A DNA stretch of 64,000 nucleotides. Source: Mesonia sp. HuA40 (GTDB taxonomy: Bacteria; Bacteroidota; Bacteroidia; Flavobacteriales; Flavobacteriaceae). Below are positions 8,026 through 15,460 of this stretch, in pieces. The position numbers and the translations under genes were made by a program. The stretch's first letter is position 1. Each line of letters opens with the position of its first letter. The notes under the pieces are model-generated. The model made no database searches and was not told the origin of the DNA. It saw only the letters and a program-made list of their open reading frames with translations. The stretch lies in the NCBI RefSeq assembly GCF_008017835.1, contig NZ_VRLT01000063.1:1-64000 (forward strand), read 5' to 3'.

Positions 8026-9634
8026 GTTATTACCAAAAACAGTACTACAAAAGTTAACATACTGCGTTTTAAGCGGTTTACTTTTGGCTTTAGCTTGGCC
8101 TACTTACGGCTTTCCTTTATTATTATTTGTAGGGTTTGTTCCTTTATTATTAGTGGAGTACCAGCTGCTTCAAGAAAACAAAAAAAGCAGTCTAGTTTTA
8201 GGCTATGCATTTACCGCTTTTCTAGTTTGGAACAGTATCACCACCTTTTGGATTTACTACTCTACTGCCTTCGGGATGGTGTTCGCCTTATTGGTTAACT
8301 CCTTACTTATGAGTTTGGTGTTTTTCTTATTTCACAAAGTGCACCACTGGTCTCGCAACAACCGAATTGCTTATATTTTTCTGGCAGGATGCTGGATTGG
8401 ATTCGAGTATATGCATTTGCATTGGGAATTTTCTTGGCCTTGGCTTAATTTAGGAAATGGTTTTGCTACTTATTATCAATGGATTCAATGGTATGAATAC
8501 ACTGGAACCTTTGGCGGAACCCTTTGGGTTTGGTTGGTTAATTTGCTAATATTTTTCAGCTTAATGGCAACGCAACCAAAAAGAATCAAAATACTACGAG
8601 CAATGGCTGTTTCTTTTGTGCTTTTACCCATTGGTGTTTCTTATCTCATTTTTCCCGATTACGCTTCCGCGGAAGCTAAAGAAGAATATATAGAGACTTT
8701 AATTTTACAGCCCAATATCAATCCGTATACAGAGAAATATAACACCACCGATAAAAGAGTGGGCGATTTATTACTAAAACTAACAGAAGAAAAAATAACC
8801 CCCAATACCCAATTGGTACTCGCACCAGAAACCGTCTTTGCAGACGGAACCAATATTGACTCTTGGTCTTTTTCGGTTGCCAAACGACAGGTAGAGCAAT
8901 TAAAAAACAAGTACCCGAACACCGCTTTTATTGGAGGCATTTCATTTTACAAATTAATTAAAGATGAAGCTAAAATAGAGCAACAAACCAATTTTGCGCG
9001 TCCTGGTCTTTGGTTTAACGATTACAATTCGGCTATTGCAGTGGTTCCCGGTCGTGAAGATGCTTTTTACCACAAATCAAAATTAGTGGTTGGGGTAGAG
9101 AACTTTCCTTATCAAGATTGGTTAAAGCCCATTTTAGGGAATATAATGATAGATTTAGGGGGTACAGTTGCCATGAAAACCACACAACCCGAGCGTAGCG
9201 TTTTTCAGCTATCCGACCAAACCAAGGTGGCTCCTATTATATGTTATGAATCGGTTTATGGTGAGTATGTAGGAGGCTATGTAAATAACCAAGCACAGAT
9301 TTTGGCAATTATTACTAATGATGCTTGGTGGGAAGATACGCAAGGGCATCAGCAGCATTTAAGTTATGCGCGTTTACGGGCCATTGAGCACCGCAGAGCC
9401 GTAGTTCGCAGTGCCAATACCGGTATTTCTGCAGGTATATTACCCAATGGCGATAGCACTCAAGAATTGGGCTATGAGAAACAAGGCAGCCTTTTGGTTA
9501 ACTTACCGCTTGAGAACAAAATTACTTTTTATGCCCGTTTTGGCGACTACATTGCTAGAATAGGTATATTTATTGCCATTTTTAGCTTTCTGTTGGCTTT
9601 AAGTCAAAAGTTACGAGACAAAAAAATAAAATAA
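7985..9634 (+). CDS. lnt: Apolipoprotein N-acyltransferase
   Basis: Lnt adds the third acyl chain to lipoproteins at the periplasmic face of the inner membrane. The N-terminal half has about seven membrane helices (from LTYCVLSGLLLALAWPTYGF onward). The C-terminal half is a nitrilase-type domain with catalytic Glu in LVLAPETVF, Lys in HKSKLVVGVENFPY and Cys in APIICYESVYGEY, plus ITNDAWW. A last helix anchors the C-terminus. The ATG at 7985 overlaps the preceding gene by 41 nt. A GTG at 8012 would shorten the overlap to 14 nt and drop nine doubtful residues. A hairpin terminator overlaps the stop codon. A perfect 14-bp palindrome lies at 8663-8676. Confidence 0.94.
   Translation: MCSHLKLTGVFLDKLLPKTVLQKLTYCVLSGLLLALAWPTYGFPLLLFVGFVPLLLVEYQLLQENKKSSLVLGYAFTAFLVWNSITTFWIYYSTAFGMVFALLVNSLLMSLVFFLFHKVHHWSRNNRIAYIFLAGCWIGFEYMHLHWEFSWPWLNLGNGFATYYQWIQWYEYTGTFGGTLWVWLVNLLIFFSLMATQPKRIKILRAMAVSFVLLPIGVSYLIFPDYASAEAKEEYIETLILQPNINPYTEKYNTTDKRVGDLLLKLTEEKITPNTQLVLAPETVFADGTNIDSWSFSVAKRQVEQLKNKYPNTAFIGGISFYKLIKDEAKIEQQTNFARPGLWFNDYNSAIAVVPGREDAFYHKSKLVVGVENFPYQDWLKPILGNIMIDLGGTVAMKTTQPERSVFQLSDQTKVAPIICYESVYGEYVGGYVNNQAQILAIITNDAWWEDTQGHQQHLSYARLRAIEHRRAVVRSANTGISAGILPNGDSTQELGYEKQGSLLVNLPLENKITFYARFGDYIARIGIFIAIFSFLLALSQKLRDKKIK
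8663..8676 (+). repeat. Perfect 14-bp palindrome, copy of GCTTnCGCGGAA motif
   Basis: GCTTCCGCGGAAGC inside lnt, encoding A-S-A-E-A. The identical 14-mer recurs in purL at 39151-39164. Confidence 0.6.
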
Positions 9635-9656
9635 GCTAAATACTAGCTTATTTTTT
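9630..9656 (+). terminator. Terminator of lnt
   Basis: AATAAGCTA and TAGCTTATT form a perfect 9-bp stem around a 5-nt loop, followed by a run of T. The left arm contains the lnt stop codon. Confidence 0.7.
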
Positions 9657-9687
9657 ATTAAAATTGTCTTCTAATATAAAAAACATC

Positions 9688-10026
9688 ATGGAATCACAGA
9701 AAGTAGACATGTTCATTATGAGTAATGCCAAATATTTTGAAGGGCATCAAATACCACAAATTCGCAAAAGACTTCTAGAATTAGATGACAATGCTTGGCT
9801 TAACCTCCAAAGCATTCAATTTAAAGACCCCACCACTTCGCTTATTGTTTCTTTACTGGCAGGTGGCTTAGGTATAGATCGATTTTTAATTGGTGATACT
9901 GGCTTGGGCGTGGGGAAATTAATTACTTGTGGTGGTTTTGGTGTTTGGGCCATTGTAGATTGGTTTATTATTATGGGTGCTACCCGTCAAAAAAATCTAG
10001 AAAATCTTTATAGAGTGCTTTTATAA
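9688..10026 (+). CDS. TM2 domain-containing membrane protein
   Basis: From the ATG at 9688 the product has 112 residues; the longer frame uses a TTG at 9664 inside the lnt terminator region. The C-terminal half is a TM2 domain: two membrane helices joined by the conserved G-x-D-R-F turn (LAGGLGIDRFLIGDTGLGVG, then KLITCGGFGVWAIVDW). The N-terminal 45 residues are soluble and polar. The function of TM2 proteins is not established. The stop overlaps the next ATG (TAATG), so it is coupled to the DUF2752 gene. Confidence 0.85.
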   Translation: MESQKVDMFIMSNAKYFEGHQIPQIRKRLLELDDNAWLNLQSIQFKDPTTSLIVSLLAGGLGIDRFLIGDTGLGVGKLITCGGFGVWAIVDWFIIMGATRQKNLENLYRVLL

Positions 10027-10433
10027 TGTACAGCCTACCTAAGATTTACAGTTTTTTTTTAGTATTCTTAGGCGCTTGTTGGACCTGGATAGTCTTGAAT
10101 TTATCATCGGTTCTTGGTACATCTTATAGTTGGAGTGTTTGCATTTTTAAAAACACCACTGGTTTAAATTGCCCCAGCTGTGGTTTAACTTCTGGGGTAA
10201 TTTATTTAATAAAAGGAGAACTATACGCGGCACATCAAGCACATATTTTAAGCCTGCCAGCACTCTTGGTTTTAATAGGTCTTTCATTTATTTGGTGCAT
10301 AGATATAATAGGTAAAAAGCGAAATCTCTTAAATTTTTATAGCAAATTCGAGCGTTTGCTTAAAAAACCATTATATTTATTCGTATTTTTAACACTAGTT
10401 GCCATCGTTTGGTTCTTAAACTATCTTTTTTAA
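10026..10433 (+). CDS. DUF2752 family membrane protein
   Basis: The 135-residue protein has three hydrophobic segments (about residues 8-28, 74-93 and 116-134). Between the first two lies the DUF2752 signature NCPSCGLTSG (C49, C52), a CPxCG pair near the membrane surface. The function is unknown; the cysteine pair could bind metal or undergo redox change, which is inference. It is the middle gene of a tightly packed trio: its ATG overlaps the TM2 stop by 1 nt, and the third gene starts 1 nt after its stop. Confidence 0.83.
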   Translation: MYSLPKIYSFFLVFLGACWTWIVLNLSSVLGTSYSWSVCIFKNTTGLNCPSCGLTSGVIYLIKGELYAAHQAHILSLPALLVLIGLSFIWCIDIIGKKRNLLNFYSKFERLLKKPLYLFVFLTLVAIVWFLNYLF

Positions 10434-10434
10434 T

Positions 10435-10884
10435 ATGTACCTAGAAACCGAAAACCGTATTTATGAAAGCGAGTGCGAACGTGCGAGCAATTCTTATTTA
10501 ATGTCATTAGTAGGAATTATCTTTGGTTTACCGCTACCTATAATTAACGTTATTGCTACCTTTTTTTATTTATTGAGCCAGCGAAAAAGTACTTTTTTTG
10601 TTCGTTGGCACGCAACTCAAGCGTTGTTGTCGCAATTGGTTTTACTCCCTTTTAATAGTATCTTGGTAATTAGTACTATCTTTTGCATCCAAACAGATGT
10701 GGGCCCCTTGAAAATATTTTACTGGTTTTATCTAGGCTTTGTGTTATTGCTTAATTTGATTGAATTTATTTTCACAATCATCATCGCAGATCGCGTAAGA
10801 AAGGGGCATCACATGCGTTGGCCTATTTTAGCATCGATTACCGATTCTTTAGTCAGCAAAAATCAATATTCAAGCGGATTTTAA
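10435..10884 (+). CDS. DUF4870-like small membrane protein
   Basis: The 149-residue product has three to four membrane helices. The segment FFVRWHATQALLSQLVLLPF resembles the F-x-R-x-H-A-x-Q-A-L motif of DUF4870/Tic20-like membrane proteins. The family assignment rests on this motif and the topology only. The start is ATG at 10435, one nucleotide after the DUF2752 stop. It ends the trio, and a strong terminator follows at 10920. No function can be given. Confidence 0.8.
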   Translation: MYLETENRIYESECERASNSYLMSLVGIIFGLPLPIINVIATFFYLLSQRKSTFFVRWHATQALLSQLVLLPFNSILVISTIFCIQTDVGPLKIFYWFYLGFVLLLNLIEFIFTIIIADRVRKGHHMRWPILASITDSLVSKNQYSSGF

Positions 10885-10919
10885 AATTACTATTTCATTT
10901 AATACATCTCTTAAAAAAT

Positions 10920-10951
10920 TAGCCAATTAAAAATATTGGCTATTTTTTTTT
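10920..10951 (+). terminator. Terminator after the TM2-DUF2752-DUF4870 trio
   Basis: TAGCCAAT pairs with ATTGGCTA around a short A/T loop and is followed by a run of nine T. Confidence 0.75.
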
Positions 10952-11051
10952 AAAAGAATGGGCTAGGAAAAACTAAAGGGACAAAACAAAAACGCTAATA
11001 ACAAGAAAACTTCACTAGCCAAAACTTTTAAAATTTAGTGGCTTGTTTACC

Positions 11052-12566
11052 TTACTCCCCTTGTCCTAAAGAGAAACCACGCTGACCATCAAACTCATAT
11101 AGATTTTCAGTTTTAATAATATCAAAATCAGAGGCTTGTAATTCTACTAGTAAATCAATCACATCAGAATAATTTATTGATAAATACTGTGGGGTGTCAT
11201 TTTTTAATTGCACTTGTTGCTTTACAAACCTACAACGCCAATGGTCTGTACAATATGTTTCTGGAATACCGTTAGGAAAAACTTTTACTCCACGATTGGT
11301 TATCATTTTTAATTTTAAACTGTTAGATGTTGCTTTCTGCAATTGTTCTCCAATTTCTTGGGGGTTGTTACCCGCCCAATCAATAAAGACATCTACACCT
11401 ACCAGTTGTTTTTTTGCGACTTTTCTTGTGTATTCAGGAATTTGAATTTCACCCGTTCCCTCATTTAAAACGCTAACTTTTAAATGTTCAGGCTCTTGTC
11501 CCAAACGCTCAATAACTGCATCGGCAAATTCATCGGTATTTACCCGTAGGACACTGCTTTTCTCTTCATAAATATCGGGTGTATGAATACCGTCTTCAAT
11601 AGTTTTTAACCAGGCGTTCTTGAGGCTATCGGCAAGTTTTGTTTGTTTTAAATGAGCCAATAGCATTACTGCGGCATTGATAAGACCAGACGGATTGGCA
11701 ATTTTTTGCCCCGCAATATCAGGAGCCGATCCGTGAATAGCTTCAAACATGGCTACCTCCTTACCGATGTTTGCCGAACCCGCCATTCCTACAGAACCAC
11801 CAATTTCGGCTACAATATCAGAAATAATATCGCCATATAAATTAGAGGTTACAATTACGTCAAATTGTTCTGGTCTTGCAGCTACTTTGGCAGAGCCTAT
11901 ATCTATGATTTGAGTATTGCTTTCTATATCTGGATATTCATGAGCTATCTCTTTAAACACTTTATGAAACAAACCATCGGTAATTTTCATAATATTGTCT
12001 TTTACCATACAAGTTACTTTCTTGCGGTTATAAGCGCGTGCGTATTCAAAAGCATAACGAATTATTTTTTCACTACCCGGACGGGTGATTAATTTCAAAC
12101 ATTGATAAACGTCTTGGGTTTGACGATGCTCAATACCAGCGTATAAATCTTCCTCGTTTTCACGGATTACCACGATATCCATATTAGGAAAGTTGGTTTT
12201 TACGAAAGGATGTAAGGCGCTTACTGGCCGAACATTGGCAAATAATCCTAAAGATTTTCTCAAAGTTACATTTAAACTTTTATAGCCTTTGCCTTGAGGG
12301 GTAGTAATGGGTGCTTTTAAAATAATTTTATTGCGCGAAATTATTTCCCAAGCTTCTCCACTTATTCCTGCCGTATTTCCTGCTAGATAAACCTGTTCAC
12401 CCACTTCAATAGGCTCGAAACTTAAGGGCGCTCCACTTGCTTTTAATATTTTTAAGGTAGCCTTCATAATTTCTGGACCTATACCGTCTCCATAAGCTAC
12501 CGCTACCTTTGTTAGCGCCTTATCTGTTTTTTTTAAATCTTCAACCTTTGTTAACTCGTTTTCCAT
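11052..12566 (-). CDS. icd: NADP-dependent isocitrate dehydrogenase, Thermus-type long form
   Basis: This is a 504-residue member of the isocitrate/isopropylmalate dehydrogenase family. The catalytic part (about 18-350) shows AVAYGDGIGPEI, SLNVTLRKSLGLFANVRP, the substrate-binding VIRENEEDLYAGIEHRQT, NLYGDIISDIVAEIGG and EAIHGSAPDIAGQKIANPSG. A C-terminal extension of about 140 residues ends EFDGQRGFSLGQGE. It closely matches what I remember of the extra C-terminal domain of Thermus thermophilus isocitrate dehydrogenase. The reaction is oxidative decarboxylation of isocitrate to 2-oxoglutarate. Preference for NADP is inferred from that type. A second, unrelated isocitrate dehydrogenase lies at 21910. 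Upstream lie dyads and a 22-bp repeat array. Confidence 0.9.
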   Translation of the reverse strand: MENELTKVEDLKKTDKALTKVAVAYGDGIGPEIMKATLKILKASGAPLSFEPIEVGEQVYLAGNTAGISGEAWEIISRNKIILKAPITTPQGKGYKSLNVTLRKSLGLFANVRPVSALHPFVKTNFPNMDIVVIRENEEDLYAGIEHRQTQDVYQCLKLITRPGSEKIIRYAFEYARAYNRKKVTCMVKDNIMKITDGLFHKVFKEIAHEYPDIESNTQIIDIGSAKVAARPEQFDVIVTSNLYGDIISDIVAEIGGSVGMAGSANIGKEVAMFEAIHGSAPDIAGQKIANPSGLINAAVMLLAHLKQTKLADSLKNAWLKTIEDGIHTPDIYEEKSSVLRVNTDEFADAVIERLGQEPEHLKVSVLNEGTGEIQIPEYTRKVAKKQLVGVDVFIDWAGNNPQEIGEQLQKATSNSLKLKMITNRGVKVFPNGIPETYCTDHWRCRFVKQQVQLKNDTPQYLSINYSDVIDLLVELQASDFDIIKTENLYEFDGQRGFSLGQGE

Positions 12567-12590
12567 TGGGTTTGTTTTATAATTACATTA

Positions 12591-12598
12591 CAAAGATG
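12591..12598 (-). promoter_or_regulatory. Probable -7 promoter box of icd
   Basis: Reverse-strand CATCTTTG matches TAnnTTTG at 7 of 8 positions (5 of 6 fixed bases), 24 nt before the icd start codon. No clear -33 TTG was found. Confidence 0.4.
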
Positions 12599-12784
12599 AA
12601 TAAAAATTACATAAGTTTTTATTTATGTTTTTAATGTTAACCATTAACAATTGTTATGTTCGTTACTTATAATATACTTGTTGTTATAAGTTTAAATTAT
12701 AGGTTTTGACTATTTGCTTTCCCTACTTTTTAAGCTAAGTAAATTCACAAAAAAATTACCAAGAATGAGGATATAAATTTTTCA

Positions 12785-12906
12785 CCGCAGTTTACCAAAA
12801 CAAACACAGCAGTTTATGATTACAAGCTCAGCAGCTTACAAACACAAGCTCAGCAGTTTGCGATTACAAACACAGCAGTTTGTAAAAAAAACACAGCAGT
12901 TTATTT
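12785..12906. repeat. Six-copy 22-bp tandem array of short dyads
   Basis: The core GCAG occurs at 12787, 12809, 12831, 12853, 12875 and 12896, a spacing of 22, 22, 22, 22 and 21 bp. Typical units read ACAAACACAGCAGTTTGT and ACAAGCTCAGCAGCTT. Most units contain a small inverted repeat around ACAGCA or CAGC. The arm pairs are AAAC/GTTT, ACAAAC/GTTTGT and AAGCT/AGCTT. One unit has AAGCT/AGTTT, which would still pair as RNA through G-U. No spacers are present and no coding is visible. Confidence 0.85.
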
Positions 12907-12939
12907 AGAGTGAAAAATAATTTATAGAAATAAAGAATC

Positions 12940-13398
12940 CTACAAATCGGTTATGAAGATGCGGTTATCGCTTAATCTATATTCGAAAACAGTTTTTAAG
13001 GCCGAGGAATAAACTTTGAAATGATCTAAACCATACAGGGGTGCATATAATCTAAATGTACAAATATCGGTAGCCGTGATATACGTCGTAGTTTTTACGT
13101 GAGAGTGCATCGCTGAGCTGATTTTTTGTTCATCAGTTTTGGGAATATCTATAGGAATAAAAGTGTTATGAAACTTCTGCCAATGACTAATCTTCTCCTC
13201 TTGATCGGCAACAAAAAGATAATCATTGCCTAATGGAATCCTATTTTCTTGGCTAGTTCCCAAGATCAAATACAAACGGTATTGAGCTTCACCTTCAAGT
13301 AATACTAAATTAGGACTGCAACCCTCGGGAATTGTAATATCTTTATGCTGAGTAAAAATTTGATTAAGAATTTTATTTTTGATATTCCACAGATTCAA
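12940..13398 (-). CDS. C-terminal part of a split secreted protein (unknown function)
   Basis: This frame encodes the last 152 residues of a protein whose first part lies at 13395-13751 in another frame. It has no ATG start: the first codon of the open frame is TTG at 13398, in the middle of continuous coding sequence. Reading upstream in the same frame gives a natural continuation (GKTYFNEELRTLSKTELNLW) back to the slippery site at 13440-13446. Joined by a -1 shift, the two parts make a 270-residue secreted protein. The sequence (PEGCSPNLVLLEGEAQYRLYL, then DYLFVADQEEKISHW) matches no family I recognise. It is either a frameshifted gene, a programmed frameshift or a sequence error. Confidence 0.6.
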   Translation of the reverse strand: MNLWNIKNKILNQIFTQHKDITIPEGCSPNLVLLEGEAQYRLYLILGTSQENRIPLGNDYLFVADQEEKISHWQKFHNTFIPIDIPKTDEQKISSAMHSHVKTTTYITATDICTFRLYAPLYGLDHFKVYSSALKTVFEYRLSDNRIFITDL

Positions 13399-13751
13399 CT
13401 CGGTTTTTGAAAGTGTTCGTAGTTCTTCGTTAAAATAGGTTTTCCCTGCCCTGCAGCCGAACTAAAACCGTATTGCGCCATAACAACTTTTTCCTGATTA
13501 TTCTCTAAAGCACTAACGTAGATACTATCGTTTTTTTCATATACCAGATATCCTCCATATTGCTCTTTTAAATGATTTTGCTGCATTAACAAATCGGTTG
13601 CCTGCCAGGCAGCCCATTCATAGGCATAAAGCTTATCGGCTTCTTGTACAATAGAATCTAATTTTTGTTGGCTAGGCAAAGATTCGGTCTGTGCGTACAT
13701 TCCGAAAGTCAAGAATATGAAAAAACTTCGTATAAAATAGGTCAAACTCAA
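13395..13751 (-). CDS. N-terminal part of a split secreted protein (unknown function)
   Basis: This is a 118-residue product with a signal peptide (MSLTYFIRSFFIFLTFGMYA, cut before Q21), so it is exported. A helical, acidic segment follows (QKLDSIVQEADKLYAYEWAA), then strand-like sequence (GGYLVYEKNDSIYVSALENN). In-frame sequence after K104 (PILTKNYEHFQKPS) looks like out-of-frame read-through before the stop at 13395. A -1 shift at GGGAAAA (13446-13440) would join it to the downstream frame. No family is recognised. It follows a 146-residue membrane protein gene by 44 nt. Confidence 0.65.
   Translation of the reverse strand: MSLTYFIRSFFIFLTFGMYAQTESLPSQQKLDSIVQEADKLYAYEWAAWQATDLLMQQNHLKEQYGGYLVYEKNDSIYVSALENNQEKVVMAQYGFSSAAGQGKPILTKNYEHFQKPS
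13440..13446 (-). other. Candidate -1 ribosomal slippery heptamer G GGA AAA
   Basis: The reverse-strand sequence GGGAAAA is positioned as X XXY YYZ relative to the upstream frame (codons 103-104 are GGA AAA). A -1 slip leads directly into the downstream frame at ACC TAT TTT. No strong downstream hairpin was seen by eye. A one-base deletion in the G or A run would look identical. Confidence 0.5.
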
Positions 13752-13795
13752 ATGGATTTAGTTTTTAAAAAACTGATTTAATCTTTATTTCAAAT

Positions 13796-14236
13796 TCAGC
13801 AAAAGTGACCATCCCAGTCAATTCTGAGGCTTTCACCCCTTTTTTGCACGCAATTATCTAGGTAAAACCCTAAAAATCCGCCAACGAGCATTCCTATAAA
13901 AAGAAAGAAAAATCCAAAAACTAGAGCCGCCAAGCCTCCTATTAAAATACCGATTTGCGTGTAGTAATAATTAGGTGTTAGCTTAAGTTCTCGCTTTAAA
14001 AACTTAAGTAGTTTATGGTATTCTTTCTTGACTTGTGTTTTATGTCCGTAGATTTCAAAATTCTGGTGTAACAAATCGAGCTCATTTTCTAGGCGATTTA
14101 TGGCAGAGTCTTCTAGTTTTCTTTCCTGTAAATCATTTATCAGGCGAATAAACTGCTCGGTGTATTGCTGGTTTTTCTTAGTTAGCGGATTTGCTCTAAA
14201 TTCAACTAAAAATTCTTTAAACTGTAATAAGGTCAT
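13796..14236 (-). CDS. Small membrane protein of unknown function
   Basis: The 146-residue product has a soluble, helical N-terminal 95 residues (QFKEFLVEFRANPLTKKNQQ; NRLENELDLLHQNFEI), likely coiled coil. Two adjacent glycine-rich membrane helices follow (about 96-113 and 114-127, YTQIGILIGGLAALVFGFFF then IGMLVGGFLGFYLDN). The C-terminal tail ends RIDWDGHFC with a terminal cysteine. No known family is recognised. It lies between mltG and the split secreted gene on the same strand, separated from mltG by 177 nt, so it may have its own promoter. Confidence 0.7.
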   Translation of the reverse strand: MTLLQFKEFLVEFRANPLTKKNQQYTEQFIRLINDLQERKLEDSAINRLENELDLLHQNFEIYGHKTQVKKEYHKLLKFLKRELKLTPNYYYTQIGILIGGLAALVFGFFFLFIGMLVGGFLGFYLDNCVQKRGESLRIDWDGHFC

Positions 14237-14413
14237 TTTTCTTTTATAATTTAATACTCCCCAATAAAATTAGAGGTGCCAAATTGAAATTATACTTTTT
14301 AAAGATAGTTAATTTTTTAGAAAAAACTACATAGGAAAATTAAATCTAAACCTTATCTTAATCCGCCTTAAGCGGTCTTTACACGCTAGAGCTATATTTT
14401 TTAACCTTAAAAT

Positions 14414-15460
14414 CTAGCGCTTTATACCCATTTTGTTTATCCAGGCCACATACTTACGCTTATTAGCGTTGTGTTGGGCTAAGGTTTTTGCAAACATATG
14501 ATAACCTGGCTTTTCAGGGTTGGCCACAAAATAGAAATACTTATGCTTTTCATAATTTAAAACAGCATCAATGCTCGAAATATCGGGCATTGCAATGGGT
14601 CCCGGTGGTAAGGTTTTGTATTTGTATGTATTATATGGACTATCAATTTCTAAGTCTTTATATAGTACTCTTTTAATTATGGTATCAAAAGATTTGTTTT
14701 GTAACTTGATGGCATAAATAACTGTAGGATCTGCGTCTAGTTTCCACCCATTGTTATACCTATTCATATACACTCCGGCTACTCGTTTGCGTTCATTAAC
14801 TTTTGCGGTTTCTTTTTGAACAATACTTGCTACGGTTATTACCTCCTGTTTTTCAAGTCCTATTTTTTGGGCTTGTTGTGTGCGCTTATCGTTCCAAAAT
14901 CGTTTGTATTCTGTAAGCATCCGTGCCCTAAATTCGTCTGCAGAGGTGTTCCAATATAATTCATATTGGTTAGGAATATACATCGCTAAAGCAGTAGCAG
15001 GTTTAAATCCGTTTTCCGCTAAAAAAGTAGCGTCTTTAAAACTATTTAGTAAAGACAAACTATCGGCTTCTATTTGTTGTGCTACGCGTCCGGCCAGATT
15101 TTCTAAGCGCTCCTGATTATTAAATACAACAGCTACAGGAGTGTTGGCACTTCGCAGGGTGTTTACTATATCATTGTTGCTCATACCCTTGCGTAAAACA
15201 TATTTCCCTGGTTTTAGATTTTGTATATAGCCTTTTTGCTTGGCCACCATATGAAAACTATTAGCATCTTGGACCAAGGGTTTTATTTGGTCTAAAACAT
15301 CTTTCTCGTAACTGGGTTTACTGGGAATATAGATTGCCTGAGTTTCGCTTTCAAAGGCGGTATTGGGTGCAAAAATACTTTGATAAATATGGTAACTAAA
15401 AAAGCTAAGCACTACAATGCCTAATACAGCGATAATAACAAGAATTTTCTTAATATACAT
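14414..15460 (-). CDS. mltG: Endolytic murein transglycosylase MltG
   Basis: MltG cleaves nascent glycan strands at the inner membrane. From the ATG at 15460 the protein has 348 residues with one N-terminal membrane helix (KKILVIIAVLGIVVLSFFSY). It has a LysM-like/YceG region and the catalytic segment VASIVQKETAKVNERKRVAG, with the conserved Glu in KETA. Then come DADPTVIYA and YKTLPPGPIAMP, all typical of the family. A longer frame starting at 15568 only reads through the upstream acetyltransferase gene in another frame and is rejected. The start overlaps the GNAT gene by 11 nt, so dapF, GNAT and mltG look co-transcribed. Confidence 0.93.
   Translation of the reverse strand: MYIKKILVIIAVLGIVVLSFFSYHIYQSIFAPNTAFESETQAIYIPSKPSYEKDVLDQIKPLVQDANSFHMVAKQKGYIQNLKPGKYVLRKGMSNNDIVNTLRSANTPVAVVFNNQERLENLAGRVAQQIEADSLSLLNSFKDATFLAENGFKPATALAMYIPNQYELYWNTSADEFRARMLTEYKRFWNDKRTQQAQKIGLEKQEVITVASIVQKETAKVNERKRVAGVYMNRYNNGWKLDADPTVIYAIKLQNKSFDTIIKRVLYKDLEIDSPYNTYKYKTLPPGPIAMPDISSIDAVLNYEKHKYFYFVANPEKPGYHMFAKTLAQHNANKRKYVAWINKMGIKR

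Larger units (their letters stand above)
12567..12939. other. 373-nt intergenic region upstream of icd
   Basis: No gene is visible here. From the icd side it holds a near-consensus -7 box (12591-12598), then the inverted repeats GTTAA-N3-TTAAC (12636-12648) and ACTTATAA-N11-TTATAAGT (12665-12691), and finally a 22-bp tandem array (12785-12906). It serves as the 3' flank of the split secreted gene and the 5' flank of icd, both on the reverse strand. Confidence 0.7.

Noticed and set aside
11010-11051. Possible terminator of icd
   Set aside because: AGCCA and TGGCT arms exist, but the inner pairing is poor and the tail is not T-rich enough to claim it.
12785-12906. Could the 22-bp array be a CRISPR array?
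   Set aside because: There are no unique spacers of about 30 bp between identical repeats; units follow head to tail at 22 bp, and no cas gene is nearby.
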